This document shows positions 49,600 through 62,300 of a stretch of DNA of 64,000 bases, in pieces; the first letter of the stretch is position 1; the number at the start of each line of letters is the position of its first letter. The stretch spans positions 22,593,839 through 22,657,838 of the forward strand of contig CM049316.1 of NCBI GenBank assembly GCA_026874595.1, written 5' to 3'. The DNA is from Sipunculus nudus. Its lineage: Eukaryota > Annelida > Sipuncula > Golfingiida > Sipunculidae. Both the position numbers and the translations under genes were made by a program. Below the pieces are notes generated by a model that saw only the letters and a list, made by a program, of their open reading frames with translations, did no database searches and was not told the DNA's origin.

Positions 49600-50030
49600 A
49601 GATCAGTGGGTTTGATATTAAGCAGTCTTGAAGTGTAAAACAATGGGCTTTAAAGGGAAAATGGAGGTTTTCCTTAATATCTCAAAGGAACGCAGTCCTA
49701 GTGACCCAATTTTCTGTATGGTAGGAGATTTTGGGGACATCTTACTGTATGCATTATTTGGGATCCGTAGGTCCAACGGTTTCAAAACTTGCCCTGTTAA
49801 CAGAAGGCCGGACGGACAAAGGACTACGACTGTACTTCAGATGACTTACAGTCAGCTGAGCTAAAAACCTGCGAGGGAGAACCGTTATCTTTTCAGAACT
49901 CATTGACGACCCTCTATGCACAGAATCACAATTTTTTTACACATTTGAGTGACAACACGATTACGGACGGCCTGGTAGGTCTATGGAGGTTTTATAACAA
50001 GAGATGGCTTACAGTCAACTGAGCTAATTA
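49600..50030 (+). mobile_element. Family A 3'-end remnants
   Basis: GCCCTGTTAACAG, GGCCGGACGGACAAAGGACT and a hairpin CAGATGACTTACAGTCAGCT (49837-49862) match the 3' end of the 27.7-31.3 kb element. A second, more decayed end GATGGCTTACAGTCAACTGA lies at about 50003. Bodies are very diverged or absent. Confidence 0.6.
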
Positions 50031-51222
50031 AAAAATGGAGCGGATTACATTTAAGTAATTCATAAAAATTCTAGCAATTTAAGGGGTATGCTGCTTTCCA
50101 CTTTGAATATGAAACTCAAATGAAAACTGAGCAAATGACCGCCTGTTAAACGGGAGTAGAGCCAGGCCATATGGGTAAGCCTTCCCTAAACCGTTCATAG
50201 GTAAATCTTTTTTAGAGAAAACTTAATCTATTTCTGAATTTTACGTATCTCGGAACTGGTTTCTCCAATACGGATTTACAGTGTCTCTGGACTGGTCTTA
50301 AAAAAACATTTTCCCCTTTCAGGACTGGCAAATTTTGCTGTCCCTTTCGTTTCAAACTGGCAAGTGACCATCTATTTGATTATTACACCAAGAAAACACA
50401 CAGGCAAACACTATTAACAAATTTATCATATCACATATATTTACATAAACTTTAACAGTCTCCATAGCAGTAGTTAGGCTACATTTCAACATAAATAGGC
50501 AAGCTTAACCATACATACATACAAAATGTCCATATAAACTCTTGACGGAATATGTAGTTTTATTCTGTTACTTTTTATGATATTTTTGTCACAATTACGC
50601 CCCGCATAAGGACACAAATTATTCTATGATATATACAACGGGGAAATGCAAGACAATACGAATAATAAATGCGACTGTTGGCATATTACATGACATGAAA
50701 ACACTGAATAGTAGAACATCTACTTATCAGACTCATAAATATGTAATTTTTCAGCAATCTCATACCCATACATTTCTGAAATATTTTGAACCAGATAACC
50801 TAGGCTAGCTTCTGTGTGATGATAATGTAAATCATGCAAATATGAATGTAATTTAAGTTACTGTATTATAGCTGGTAAATCAATCTGACATGTCAATCAG
50901 ATCTTCGTTCTTACTCTCTTAAAATGGTTTAAGCATGACCAAACGTTGACACCTGTACATTAATGTGATATAAACATGAGGCACTAGATTGTGTTCTCTT
51001 ATCTACAGTGTGCTCGAGAAGTAAACTATCTCACAGTTTAAATTATAAATAGATTGAGAAAATATGTTGAAAAGATATTTTAGTGAACAGGCATAAGTTA
51101 TAGAATACATACCCCCTATCATTATTCATTTGTGATCATATAATAACAAAATATTTATTATACAGGTAAAGTGGAGATGTTGTTTACCTACTTCCTTTAG
51201 TAGGTAGAATATTACTCAATTT
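50031..51222. other. AT-rich intergenic, no recognised gene
   Basis: Nothing recognised on either strand. Confidence 0.45.
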
Positions 51223-51364
51223 ATGACAAAATTAATGCAAGACGATATTTACAGTGAAGGCATACCTGAACTAGAGGGCCAACATACTGAAGATCTTGTA
51301 TATAATATCTGTGATGATTACCTTTTGAGCATTGATTTTAAAAGAGTACATCGGAGTACAAGTG
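51223..51364 (+). pseudogene. Possible LINE ORF1-type remnant
   Basis: A short frame reads GIPELEGQHTEDLVYNICDD followed by DFKRVHRS. The pattern (G-x-PE ... T-x-x-LV ... IC-DD ... I-x-x-x-R-x-HR) recalls the domain of LINE ORF1-like proteins. It is cut by the MITE starting at 51365, and no reverse transcriptase follows. Similarity is from memory of the family pattern only. Confidence 0.35.
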
Positions 51365-51517
51365 CAAGCCTGTCAAAGGGAAATGACCGAAAAAAGAGTA
51401 AGTTCTCAAGAAAAAAAATTAGTCTTCTTTGAAATAAAGAGTGAAAAAAAGAGTAAAACTAGTGACATTTTCCCATTTTTACCACACACTGCACAATGCT
51501 GTGCTTCGCATACTAAG

Positions 51518-51583
<66 letters not shown>

Positions 51584-51877
51584 TCACTCCCGAAGTCAGA
51601 AACATACATCTGGCCCATCCCCCTGCATGAAGATAAGGGCATTTTCTACATGTTGTGACACATACTGGACATTTGCACACAGAAAAATTGAGAATTGTTC
51701 CATCCTTGTTCTAACTGGATTCCTATAGCAGTAGAGTATATATCTGAATTTTTCACAGAAAAAAAAGAAAAAAGAGAACTGCTAAAAAGAGTGAAAAAAT
51801 GTCAATTTGTAATTTTTAGGAAATCCTAAAAAAGTGACTTTTTTTTTTTAAAAAGATGGAGTGATTTGGCAGGCCTG
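51365..51877. mobile_element. MITE with AGGCCTGCCAAATCA termini, copy 2
   Basis: Left end CAAGCCTGTCAAAGGG, right end GTGATTTGGCAGGCCTG, inverted and like 22309-22790. Carries AAAGAGTGAAAAA blocks at both subtermini and an interrupted TA array at 51523-51579. Confidence 0.6.
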
Positions 51878-53131
51878 GTATGGCTTCTTTTCCATTTTGT
51901 AACAAATATTTTATTCTCATGTTCAGGACATCATGGTTGTTGCCTTCTGACCTTTACCATTTTTTTATAATACATGATTTAACACTTTCTTCCAGTATAA
52001 AACAAATTACTTAGTGAAAATCATAAATCCTTATGACTGGAAATTGCTTCCTCTTAATGCACAGAATCTGGTTATGAACCTAACCGCAAGAACTGAAAGT
52101 CTGTAATTATACAATAATTCATTACTTATATCTGCACTGAGAATACACCCTAAGCATTCAATCAAATCCTTAAAAATTAAAACTTATGAAATTGATTTCA
52201 ACTGGCTCTTATTTTTAAGTTTAGGCAGTGAAGATGTGGTAAAAATTAAAGTTCCGACAAAATGAAATGGAATACAATAGTCTTACCCTGATGGGAACCA
52301 GAATTCATCTATAAAAAAACCTCATCCACTTCAAATAAATACTTCACACCAGGTAATTATCAAGCTGTGCATGAGAATGTTTACATTTGACACCATTAAC
52401 AGATTTTTGTCATATAAAATGCCAATTATACTTTGTGTCGCATCATATGCTTTTTACATCTAATGACCATCACTCTACACACTTGTCACACCATGTTATA
52501 GGAGTGTACCCCACCATATGTTATATTTATATGGTGTTTTAATTATATGCCACTCACCATATTTAGGTCAAAGCATATGAAATTAGCTAGGGCTGTATAG
52601 ATTCATCTCTCAATGCTGTACAAATCATGAATATTCATGATCGTGATAAGATACATAAGGTATGTTTTTTTTTTTATTTCCAGGCAAGGTTCTGTCTTCC
52701 TCATGCAACCAAATTTTATTCATGGAATTTAATTCCAACCTGTATTTAAATTAGTTTCCACACAATAAGCCAATCAGATGCTGTCCAGCCCATTTCTTAC
52801 CAATGACATTTAACTTTACTTTGCGCAGAGAGAATCCTGTCCAATTCTTGACATTACTTTTCACTGGATAATATATTGTCATGTTTCAATATATGGACAT
52901 CTGATGAAATATTTGACTTGCTATAAAAATACATGTATTTTGGTGCTCTGGTGTATGATAATTGCATGAATAGCAACACCACATGCATGTCTCAATAATG
53001 TACATGTCACATCATATGTTTGTTAAATGGTACCTCTGTCACCTAAATTCAATATAAATTCAGATGGCAGCATATCTATTATTGAGGAGTTATTTACATC
53101 AGATATACTATTCCACAAGAATACTCATAGT
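51878..53131. other. Downstream flank of borealin
   Basis: Presumably includes the borealin 3' UTR on its right side (- strand). No other gene recognised. Confidence 0.4.
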
Positions 53132-56100
53132 CTAATTGTACTCTTTCAATGTACTCTGGCTTAGCTGGGCCAGGTTTGACAGGTTTTCTCCAAGTTTTTG
53201 CAGATTTACTATCGTTGCTGCATCTAAGTTGCCTAGTTGTTGCCTTGTCAGCATGCTCTGCAGATCCTGATGAAAGAAAAAAAGAAGAAAAACTTTAATA
53301 AAAAATATTCAGTCAAATTGATTATAAATTAATGATTCATATTTTGTTATTATATCTCCAAGTAAAATTAAGAATGACATGGTGTCCACGACACATACCA
53401 TGTGCCCTTTGATGTTATATATATTTGCTAATGATGACTATTTGTTTATGGACAGGTTGATTGATGGGACAATTTTGATTTTATATGCAAGCAATATCTT
53501 AAGAATTAGATAAGGACCAAATAAATATCGAATGAATGGAAATTTTTAGACATCTTTATCAGATAGGTGAGGTGCTAGTAAGGCTGTTGTATGGTTGTTC
53601 ACCTGTGTTGAAAGGGTATCCTATTCATGACAGTTTCATTTTTGTGAATAAATTTTTTGTGAATATGGCAAATTTTGAAACACCCTCACACATAAGGTCG
53701 ATGTGGAACCCACAGTGGAACCCCACAATTATGACCACCTTGGGGACTGACTAAAGTGGTTGTAATTTGGGGGTGGTCATATTTGTGAAATTATATGTTT
53801 CCAGGATCATATATTTGGGACCAAGAAAATTGGTCGCAGTTGTTGGGGGTTCGCAATTGGAGGGTGGTCGCAAGGCCAGGTTCCACTCTTTATAGAATTC
53901 TACTGTACCTCTATTGCTGTACCAATTGTTTTCTTGTCACTCCCTGCGCTGTCCCTTTCAGCGAGTGGACTTCCTGCAAGTGACATGTGAATGCGAACTG
54001 TTGCTTCACCAGGCCGAGCCTTTCTCCTTTCAGTTGGGGGCAATCTTTAAAAAAAAAGATAAAAACTTAAAATGCATCTGACAAAACACTATTCCTATGA
54101 AATATATTGATTCTTCATGAAATATTTACATGTATGTATCACTTTTATCATCTATATTGTAAATATCCAGACTGTCATTGAAACCTGGATAGTGGCAAGA
54201 AGTGTTGTAGTCCAGTTCACAAAAAAAAGTATGAGCAGAAGGCTAGGTCCAAGTTACTGGAGTCAAAGTCCCCTTTTTTTAGCCTGAGTCTTTAAAATTG
54301 AGTCCAAGTCTGTGTCGGAGAGTTAAATATATTCATTGAAAATTAACATGTGCAATTTTGTGTTATTTTTTTTAATTACATATTTCATTGCATTTAGCGC
54401 CAAACACTCAGAGATAAAGCATGGTATATCAAGTCTTAAATTGTTTCTCTTAGGCCCTCCAAAAAACAAATGTTTGTTTTTCAGGCACTGTTTTTAGAAA
54501 TTGGTGCAAGTTTTTTTTTTTTTACTTTTTCATTATCTTTCTTTTAAAAAAAAATTCATATGATCAGGGGTAACATGATGCTAACATAATTGTTTAGCTA
54601 ACAGGTAAACATGCTTAACAAATCAAGTTTTATCAAAATTTATTATTCTATTTTCTTGAAAGATATGTGGGAGAGGCTGGAGCAAAAAAAGACCTTCCAG
54701 TCAAGGACCCTCAAGTCCAAGTCTGAGGACTTGAAAAAATGCACAAGTCCAGACTCAGGTCCAAGCCAATATTCCAGTGCTACATCACCAGTGCCAAGGT
54801 ATATCTTCAAAGTATATGCTGTCATTGTTTGAATCACAACCTTGTATAGTTGGGGCTTGTGAGATTTTAAAGTATTTCCTACTCACTGACCAATTCTTAT
54901 TCCTTTAATAATAACTTCTCAAAGAATTAGACATTTGCCTGAATGGTATTTAAACCATGGCCCTGCCATGGATTTTCCAAGGGAATTGCTAGAAAACTCA
55001 AATAATCTATTCTTCTTACAATCAAGATCAGTGTGATTTAATGAATGATGGGACTCCTTCAAATTCCTACAAATTTAGGGTCACACTAAGGAAAGACAGG
55101 TGGAGTTAACCAACACAACCTCAAATTCAATATTTTAATCAACAAAGGGATATAAGATTTGGAGTTACCTCTGGATTTCACTTGAACATAAGGATATTGA
55201 GGTCATGATATTTTTCCTTAACTAACAGACTATGTTCTTACATACCTGGGGTCAAACTTGGGCGTGACCAGTGGAGTTGGCCAGGGCGTTGAACTGGTCT
55301 GTTGCTGGCTCCACCCTGGTGTGCACATCTCCTGCCTCACTGTCGCTGTGGTCCTTGTGGTTCTTAAATTAAATAAAAGAGGGAATCAAAACATGTCTGC
55401 ATAGAAAACAATCTTGACAACACACTGAGAAGTACTGAATTAAAGGATAAAGCATACGGCCTGATCAAGAAAAGATGTAAAGTAAAACCTCATAATTTTG
55501 ACCACAGTCAGGACCAGGATAAAGTCACCAAATTTGTGAGGTGGTCATCTAGGAAGGTCTTACAAATAGAGTGAAAAAGATTCTGAACGAGTAAAAAGAG
55601 GTAATTGTTTTGAGGTAGTCACTAAACTGAGGTGGTTGCTGGGTGAGGTTTTATTGTAAAACATTTAGCAACCAATATATCAACTTGTGTCAATGTATGT
55701 GTCAGATTTAGGAACATCTAAATCAGAGAATGGTGGATTTATGGCTACAAGGTCCATACTAATCTAGTAGATAAAAATTCAAGGAGTTTTCCAGGTTTTC
55801 TCCATGCCTTAAAAATTCATTTATAATAAAATATAAATGAGTATGGTTGATCCCTTTTTTTTCCCCCGCAGCCATAAAATGAAACTTACATTTGAAAATC
55901 TGGACTACTTTTCTGAACTCAAGGTGTTAAAGGTTTTAATGGTGAGTACAAATCATGTGGCTATGATTGACTATGTTTCAGTCAATTATTCACAAGAAGC
56001 AAATAAAGGAAGCTTTGATACAGCCAAAATTGTGGATGCTGGATAAACAACTCTCTCAGCAATAAAAGAACCGCCACTAGAGCAGACATCTTGTGGAGGA

Positions 56101-59100
56101 ACGTAGTACCATATAGACTTTTTATGGGGTTGGTACACTCTTTACACAGCGCTTTACCTATAGGCCTACTACCTATATTGTAAGCACTATTTGTTTTGAT
56201 CTTTTATTGTGAATCCCACACCAGAGGGGAGCACTGTATTTTGGTCTAATCAGATAAGACCCTGTGCTGGAAGACAAAACGGTTTTCCAGCCAAGCGAGG
56301 AATACATGGAGCAAATGTTGTTCATTTCGTTTTGAATGATGGCTCATCGCCTGGCAACCATTTGAACAGGCCACAGGCTCAGAGAGAATGGCCCTACACT
56401 TAGGTTTGCACAGGTCCTTGTGTATATTAGATGCCCAGCCAGTGAGCTGTTATTCAGACAAAATCTAACAACATAGTGTCGGTGAACACCTCGCTGGCTG
56501 GTGTCAGTTTTGTTGACAATGGATACATAGCTACGCTAACATAGTCGGAATTTCATAATGGAATCTGTCAATGATGCCAGAACGCAGAGGGAGCAATAAA
56601 TTTTGCCTTTTCTTTGCTAAGAGTAAGCATAAAACAGTCATCAAGCGGCGCTTGAAGCACAGCTCTGGGCAGAGCCATGATGCCTGTCGAGCGTTTGTTA
56701 ACTGGCATTTGGACATGGTTGGCTGCTCGTCACATCAGCAGTTATTTCAGCAAGCAGACCCACCACCTTGTATCTAAGTGTACCATAAACGGTCAAACTA
56801 AGGAAGCTGGAAAATCAGTAGCTTCTTTAGAAGCGCAAGATTTCCTCTGCGTCGGGAGCGTAGGGGGTTGGAGGTAAGTTTAAGAAATTAAATTTTATTT
56901 ATTTTACATGGACTATACAAACAGTTATACTAACTAATGCAAGGCTATTTCTATGGCCAAGATGGTAATGTTTGGGAATCTTTAGAGGTGGAGGAAACTT
57001 GATGACCCGGAGAAACCCATCAACCTTGGATAGGCTGCTACAGTTTGCAAGTAGAGAGAGCAAAGCTCATTATCACAAGACTTTTCCAGAAATGTTATAC
57101 AATAGTGATATCTAATCAGGTTTGCTCCTGCCACTAAAGTACAGAGGAATATGTCTGAAAGACCTACTGTGTAATAAGACCAACCATGGGTGAACCAAGA
57201 AAATTCATATTGGTTCTAACTGACCTGTCTGATAAAACCACCTGAAAATTAAAGATCACTTTGAGCCAGTCCTTCAGGAAGTGTCATTAAAAATGTTTCA
57301 TTTTATTAGCTATATAATGAAAACCTGTTACAAACCTTGTTTTGCGGCCAGTGGTTGGAGGCGGCATATTTTCAGATGCTGCTGCCACTGCTGCACGCCC
57401 CCTTCGAGTCTGTTAATATGAAACATAATATACCAAATATGTACATTTTGAGAGCAGTCTTTAATTAATTCTGTGCTCAGTAAAATTCTGGAGTACAAGT
57501 GTGTGATTTAAAGTTTAAAATTTTGACCAGGTGTGTATGAATTAGTTAAAATACACAATTAAATTGTAATCATTCATGATCTCCAAATTGACTCATTTCC
57601 ACTATTATTTGATGCATGTACTATCCTAAAACCCTCAGCAAGCTGTCAGATTTGACACAGAACACTGCGATATGAAGACTAAATATTTATTATGTCCTCA
57701 AATAATTGCCGATAAATTGCTCCACTTGCATAGAATAAAAAATGGCCGTGTTAAAAAGCAGGAAAGCTACATTCTTCCCTTACCTACTTATATTAACTAA
57801 CATCTATTGCAGGGGAAATAATTGTTTTTATTCATAGGAGTCTGAAATTTACCATAAAAGTAATAACTGAATAAGTAATAAAAGTGAAGGTAAGAACTGA
57901 TTAATTATATCAACTCAAAAGTCCCTAACAGGCCTAGTATTGACATACTTTTGAAGCACAGTACACTCAAAGGGTATAATGAACACCAAAACTGGGTTTT
58001 AGCCCATTAAAAATTGTTATCATGATCAGAGGAGCATATTTTGTTAACAGTTAAGCTCTGTCAATCATTTACCTTTTTTGTGGTTGTGGGTTTTGGGGCT
58101 TTCTTCACTCTGCAATTGTAAAAATATACTTCATTCAAAATGATGGGACAAACAACAATTGTGCAATATAAACTGCCTAATGAGTTGTCAATATGATACA
58201 AATGCCTTTCCAGTAAAAATTATCTTTAGTGTTTATTTTAAATTCTTTTAATCCCCTGTAACTTAAATATTTATCATCAGTTATAAAATGAGAAAAGAGT
58301 ATAAATGCATATTATATAGAAACAAGAGTCATGTTCGCTTGTATTTAAGGAGATTATTCATATACTGACACATATACATATACACAATACACAAAGAAGT
58401 TGCTTCCTTGCTATATAAGGTGCAATTTGTCATTGCCCAAAAATATGCTTGGCTTGTAAAAAATTAGTTTATGTTATGCTAGTAAAGCAGAAAACGTTTT
58501 CAATTCACAACTGTCTTAATTCATACAATAAAATGTTTATATAATGTATATTATAAATTTAAAAAAATAAATTAAATTAAAAGGAAACAATGTTATGTGG
58601 ATTAATTTACATTTCCCGGATGTCTAGAAGGGCCTGTAAAAAATATTTTTTTTTTGGATGAACCTCTAGCTTGTACAACTACCCTGTTCCTAATTTGTAT
58701 CCCCGTTTTTTCCTGAAATAGTCAACTTACGTGGATTTAGGTTTGACACTCTTTAGAGTTTCCATGATTTCATCTACAGCCTGGTCTACCTTCTCCAGGC
58801 TGTTACGACCTGCCTGTTCACCAGAGGCTGCAACAGATTAATAAAATTATGCAAAAGAAAGTGTAAATCTACATGCAGATGTTGAAATTTATAAGATTTC
58901 TATATGCCAAATACTGTTGTTTTCTCTAGAAGATCATACTATTTTTTATTCAGTAAGATTAAAATATTAATTGCTTAGTGCAAGTAAGTTTTCAAAACCA
59001 TAAAATGCAATATATAGCAACCCCCCCCTCCCCCCCACACACACACACCATAGAAATTTGCAGACTTCAAGAAAATTATTAGTTTCAGTTTTCAAGGTGA

Positions 59101-59224
59101 GCTTAAACTTAAAACACTTTTTCAAATGTGTGTGGCCCTTGTTAGATGTTAGAATGATATATAATAGTAATAATAGAGAAGAGAGAGATATTCTTTTTGG
59201 ACACACCAATGGAATAATAGGACA

Positions 59225-59316
<92 letters not shown>

Positions 59317-62300
59317 CCTTTAGTTCTAAATATCTGTAAAATGAATTAAAGAATTCAAATGTGTCACAGTAATTCTTACTGAAAGACTGATCAAGTAACT
59401 GAAAACATGTATATTTATAAATATTATTTATAAATAAATTCATACTCACACAAGTAGTCTTTATACTTCTTTTTCTTTATATCCTTTAGAAAAAGAAGAT
59501 AAAATGTAATTATTATCTTCTAGCATATAAAAACTATAAAAATCCAGTCCCCCTTTAATTGATAAGCTAATGCCACATTGCATTCTTGCTTTTCATGATG
59601 CTTAAGGCCCGGTCACAACGAACACTGCGCTTCACAGCACTGCACTGCAAATACTTTACTGAATTAACAGCTGAGCCTTTTTGCAGTGCTGCCAAGTGCA
59701 GAGAGTTGAACTTTTCTCAGCTTTGCCCTGCAGCACTGCACAGAGTGGCACAGTGAGGCGTTTGGTGTGGACACCCCAGTGTATCTGCGTTTTCTTCAGC
59801 ACAACGTGTGGTGTAAATGGGCCATTAGACTAACTCATGACTTAAAATGGGCAATATATCAACAAGACTTCAGAAAAATGTTGATAAGAATGAGCAAGTT
59901 TAATACTGATATTAACACCTTTAATTAACCTTTAATTAATCTCTTACTAAACCCCCCCATTCCCTCCCTGTGAATGGTGGTTTTGTTAGTAAACTGTTGT
60001 GAGGTTTTCTGTATTAATGAGAATTTTCTCTGTTAAAGTTTATACGCCAGAGTAAGCCACCATTCACAGGGAGGGAATGGGGGGGTTTTATTACGTCAAC
60101 ATAATTGTGAGCTGTTTCTGTATTAATGAGAAAAAAACAGACATGCCTTGGGGAGGGAGCACCTACCTGTAACGCCGGAACGAGGAATCACAGTGCTGTG
60201 ATGGAGCAGCAGACGACGTCGGTGGCGGAACCGACGTAGAGGAATAAGATGGCCTGGAAAATTGTAGGACCTCACCCGACTCGATCACAGGGCCCATGGA
60301 GTAGAGGCCCGAAGCCTGGAGCTGAACATCTTTAGATAGAAGCGTGTGAACGTAGATGGGGATTTCCAGTAACCCTTCTTGACCAACTGATAAGGTGAGA
60401 TCCTGGAGAAATGGGCCAAGGAAGTCGGAAAAAAACTCGAATGTCATGGGCCTTGAAGTGAAGTTGGTCTAATGTGGATTGAGAAGCTGATTCATATGTG
60501 GCGACGATAGTAGCTGTGAGCCACGCACTAATGGTGATAGGGCTAATCTCCTTATTGGAAGATGTGACTTCTGTAGAAATAAACAACTTCTTGCGCCCCC
60601 CCCCCCCCTGTAAAGAATGAGTAGCGTGTAGATAATAACGCAACGCACGAACCGGGCAATTGGTAGCCCCATAACGGTATGGACCGTTAGGGAGTGCCGG
60701 AACGTGCCAAGCAGATGGAGGGGCATCGAAATTTTGAATTTTCCTATAAAAGTCCGGAGAATAATCTAGGGTGGCCGACGAAGCGTCGGCCGCAATATGC
60801 GTGAATGTTGAATCAGCCACGAGGGCATGAAGCTCAGAACAGCGACCTGCCGAGGCAAGAGCGAGGAGGAAAACCTTGTTCAGAGACAAATGGAGAAGAT
60901 GGGCCGAACGCAACGGCTCATAAGGGGTTCCTGGAGGTGACGTAAGACGACGTGCAGACGAAATTGCCCGTTTGTTGAACATAGATTGAATGGCCTCCGC
61001 CAAGCGAGGCGTTTTGCCGGAACGGACGGAGGCGGAGCGTGCTAAACGTAAGACGGAACCCAAACTGTAGGGAGCTGAGAATTAACCGCTGTGAGGTGAA
61101 ACCCGCCCACGCGGGAAAACGGTCGCTGAGCTGAGCGCCGACCGGAGCTAGAGAGTCATTTCTTGGTCGAACCGCGTTTGGAGGATCGACCACGAAAAGG
61201 CGGAGAACGGCTGGAACGTCCTGAAGGACGTGAAGAGGTAGCAGATGCGAGACGCGGCTGAGCGAAAGCCGCAACCGGAGGCCGAAGGCGGGGAACGCGG
61301 CAGGAAGGCCGAGGCGCAAGAGAGGCCGAGCGGAGGCGGGCCTGACGATCCGAGCGCGCCAAGGCGCGGTCAAAGAGAGGCCGTAATTGTCGCCAAACAG
61401 CAGGGAACCGGGAAAGGCGGAGAATAAAGCTCGGTTAACTCCGCCTGAGAAGCTGCAGCTGTAAGTGCATAAATGACTGAATGCAAGCCGGGCGGCGTAA
61501 CAAGATGCAAGTTTCAACCGGGCGCCAACGACCTGAATTTAACACAGCGCCAGTATGGGCAGAAGCCTGCCATATGTCGTGGAGAGTGAGCGTGTCCGGA
61601 AAACCGCTAGCAAGCTAGTGACAGCCTGCAAGGCGTAAACCATACCGGCCGCTTGCCGGCCGAGCCCCTCCAGATCCGATAGGTGACGATCGGAAAACTG
61701 GACAGAGGAGGGAACGGCCGGACACGAGGCGCAGCGGAGCAGACTGAACATCCGGTAGCCAGGTACCCAAGGGAATTCCCGAGGGGACCGGGGGACCAAG
61801 TGTATCCGAACCCGGCGGAAGCGGGGCCCCAGTAGAGCGAGACCCCGAGACCTCCGCATGGCGCCCACGGAAGAGATCCCCCGTGTGGTCAGTAATTCAA
61901 GACACACGGCGGGCGCTGCGGAGGGCGAATGAAGGGGCCAGGATTCAAAGAAGAACCGGCCGCCGACGCTGAGGAAGTCCGAGGTGGTACCTACGGAACT
62001 TCAGACCACTAGGGTTAGCCTCCTGTGTGGAGGTAGCCTCTAGGTCCATAAGCGCAGATTTGCGCGTACGCCAAGCCTGGCGGTGCAGCGCAATCGCCGA
62101 CCACTGGTCTGGTGCCAGGGCGGGATCGGCTGACTGAGCAGTCCGGTACCCTAGAGAACCCCGTGGAGGGGGAGCCAGAGAGACCCGCTGAGCCGGAGCC
62201 ACGGGAGGCTGGAAACAGGAAGCCGGGGAACGTGCAGCAGCAGGAACCATCCGGGAAGGCACAGGAACCAGAGCAGCAGGCCGCACAGCAGATGGTAACT

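Noticed and set aside
56200-56880. Possible extra exon or transposase in a borealin intron
   Set aside because: Overlapping + frames show no known motif, no consistent splice borders and several stops; not enough to call.
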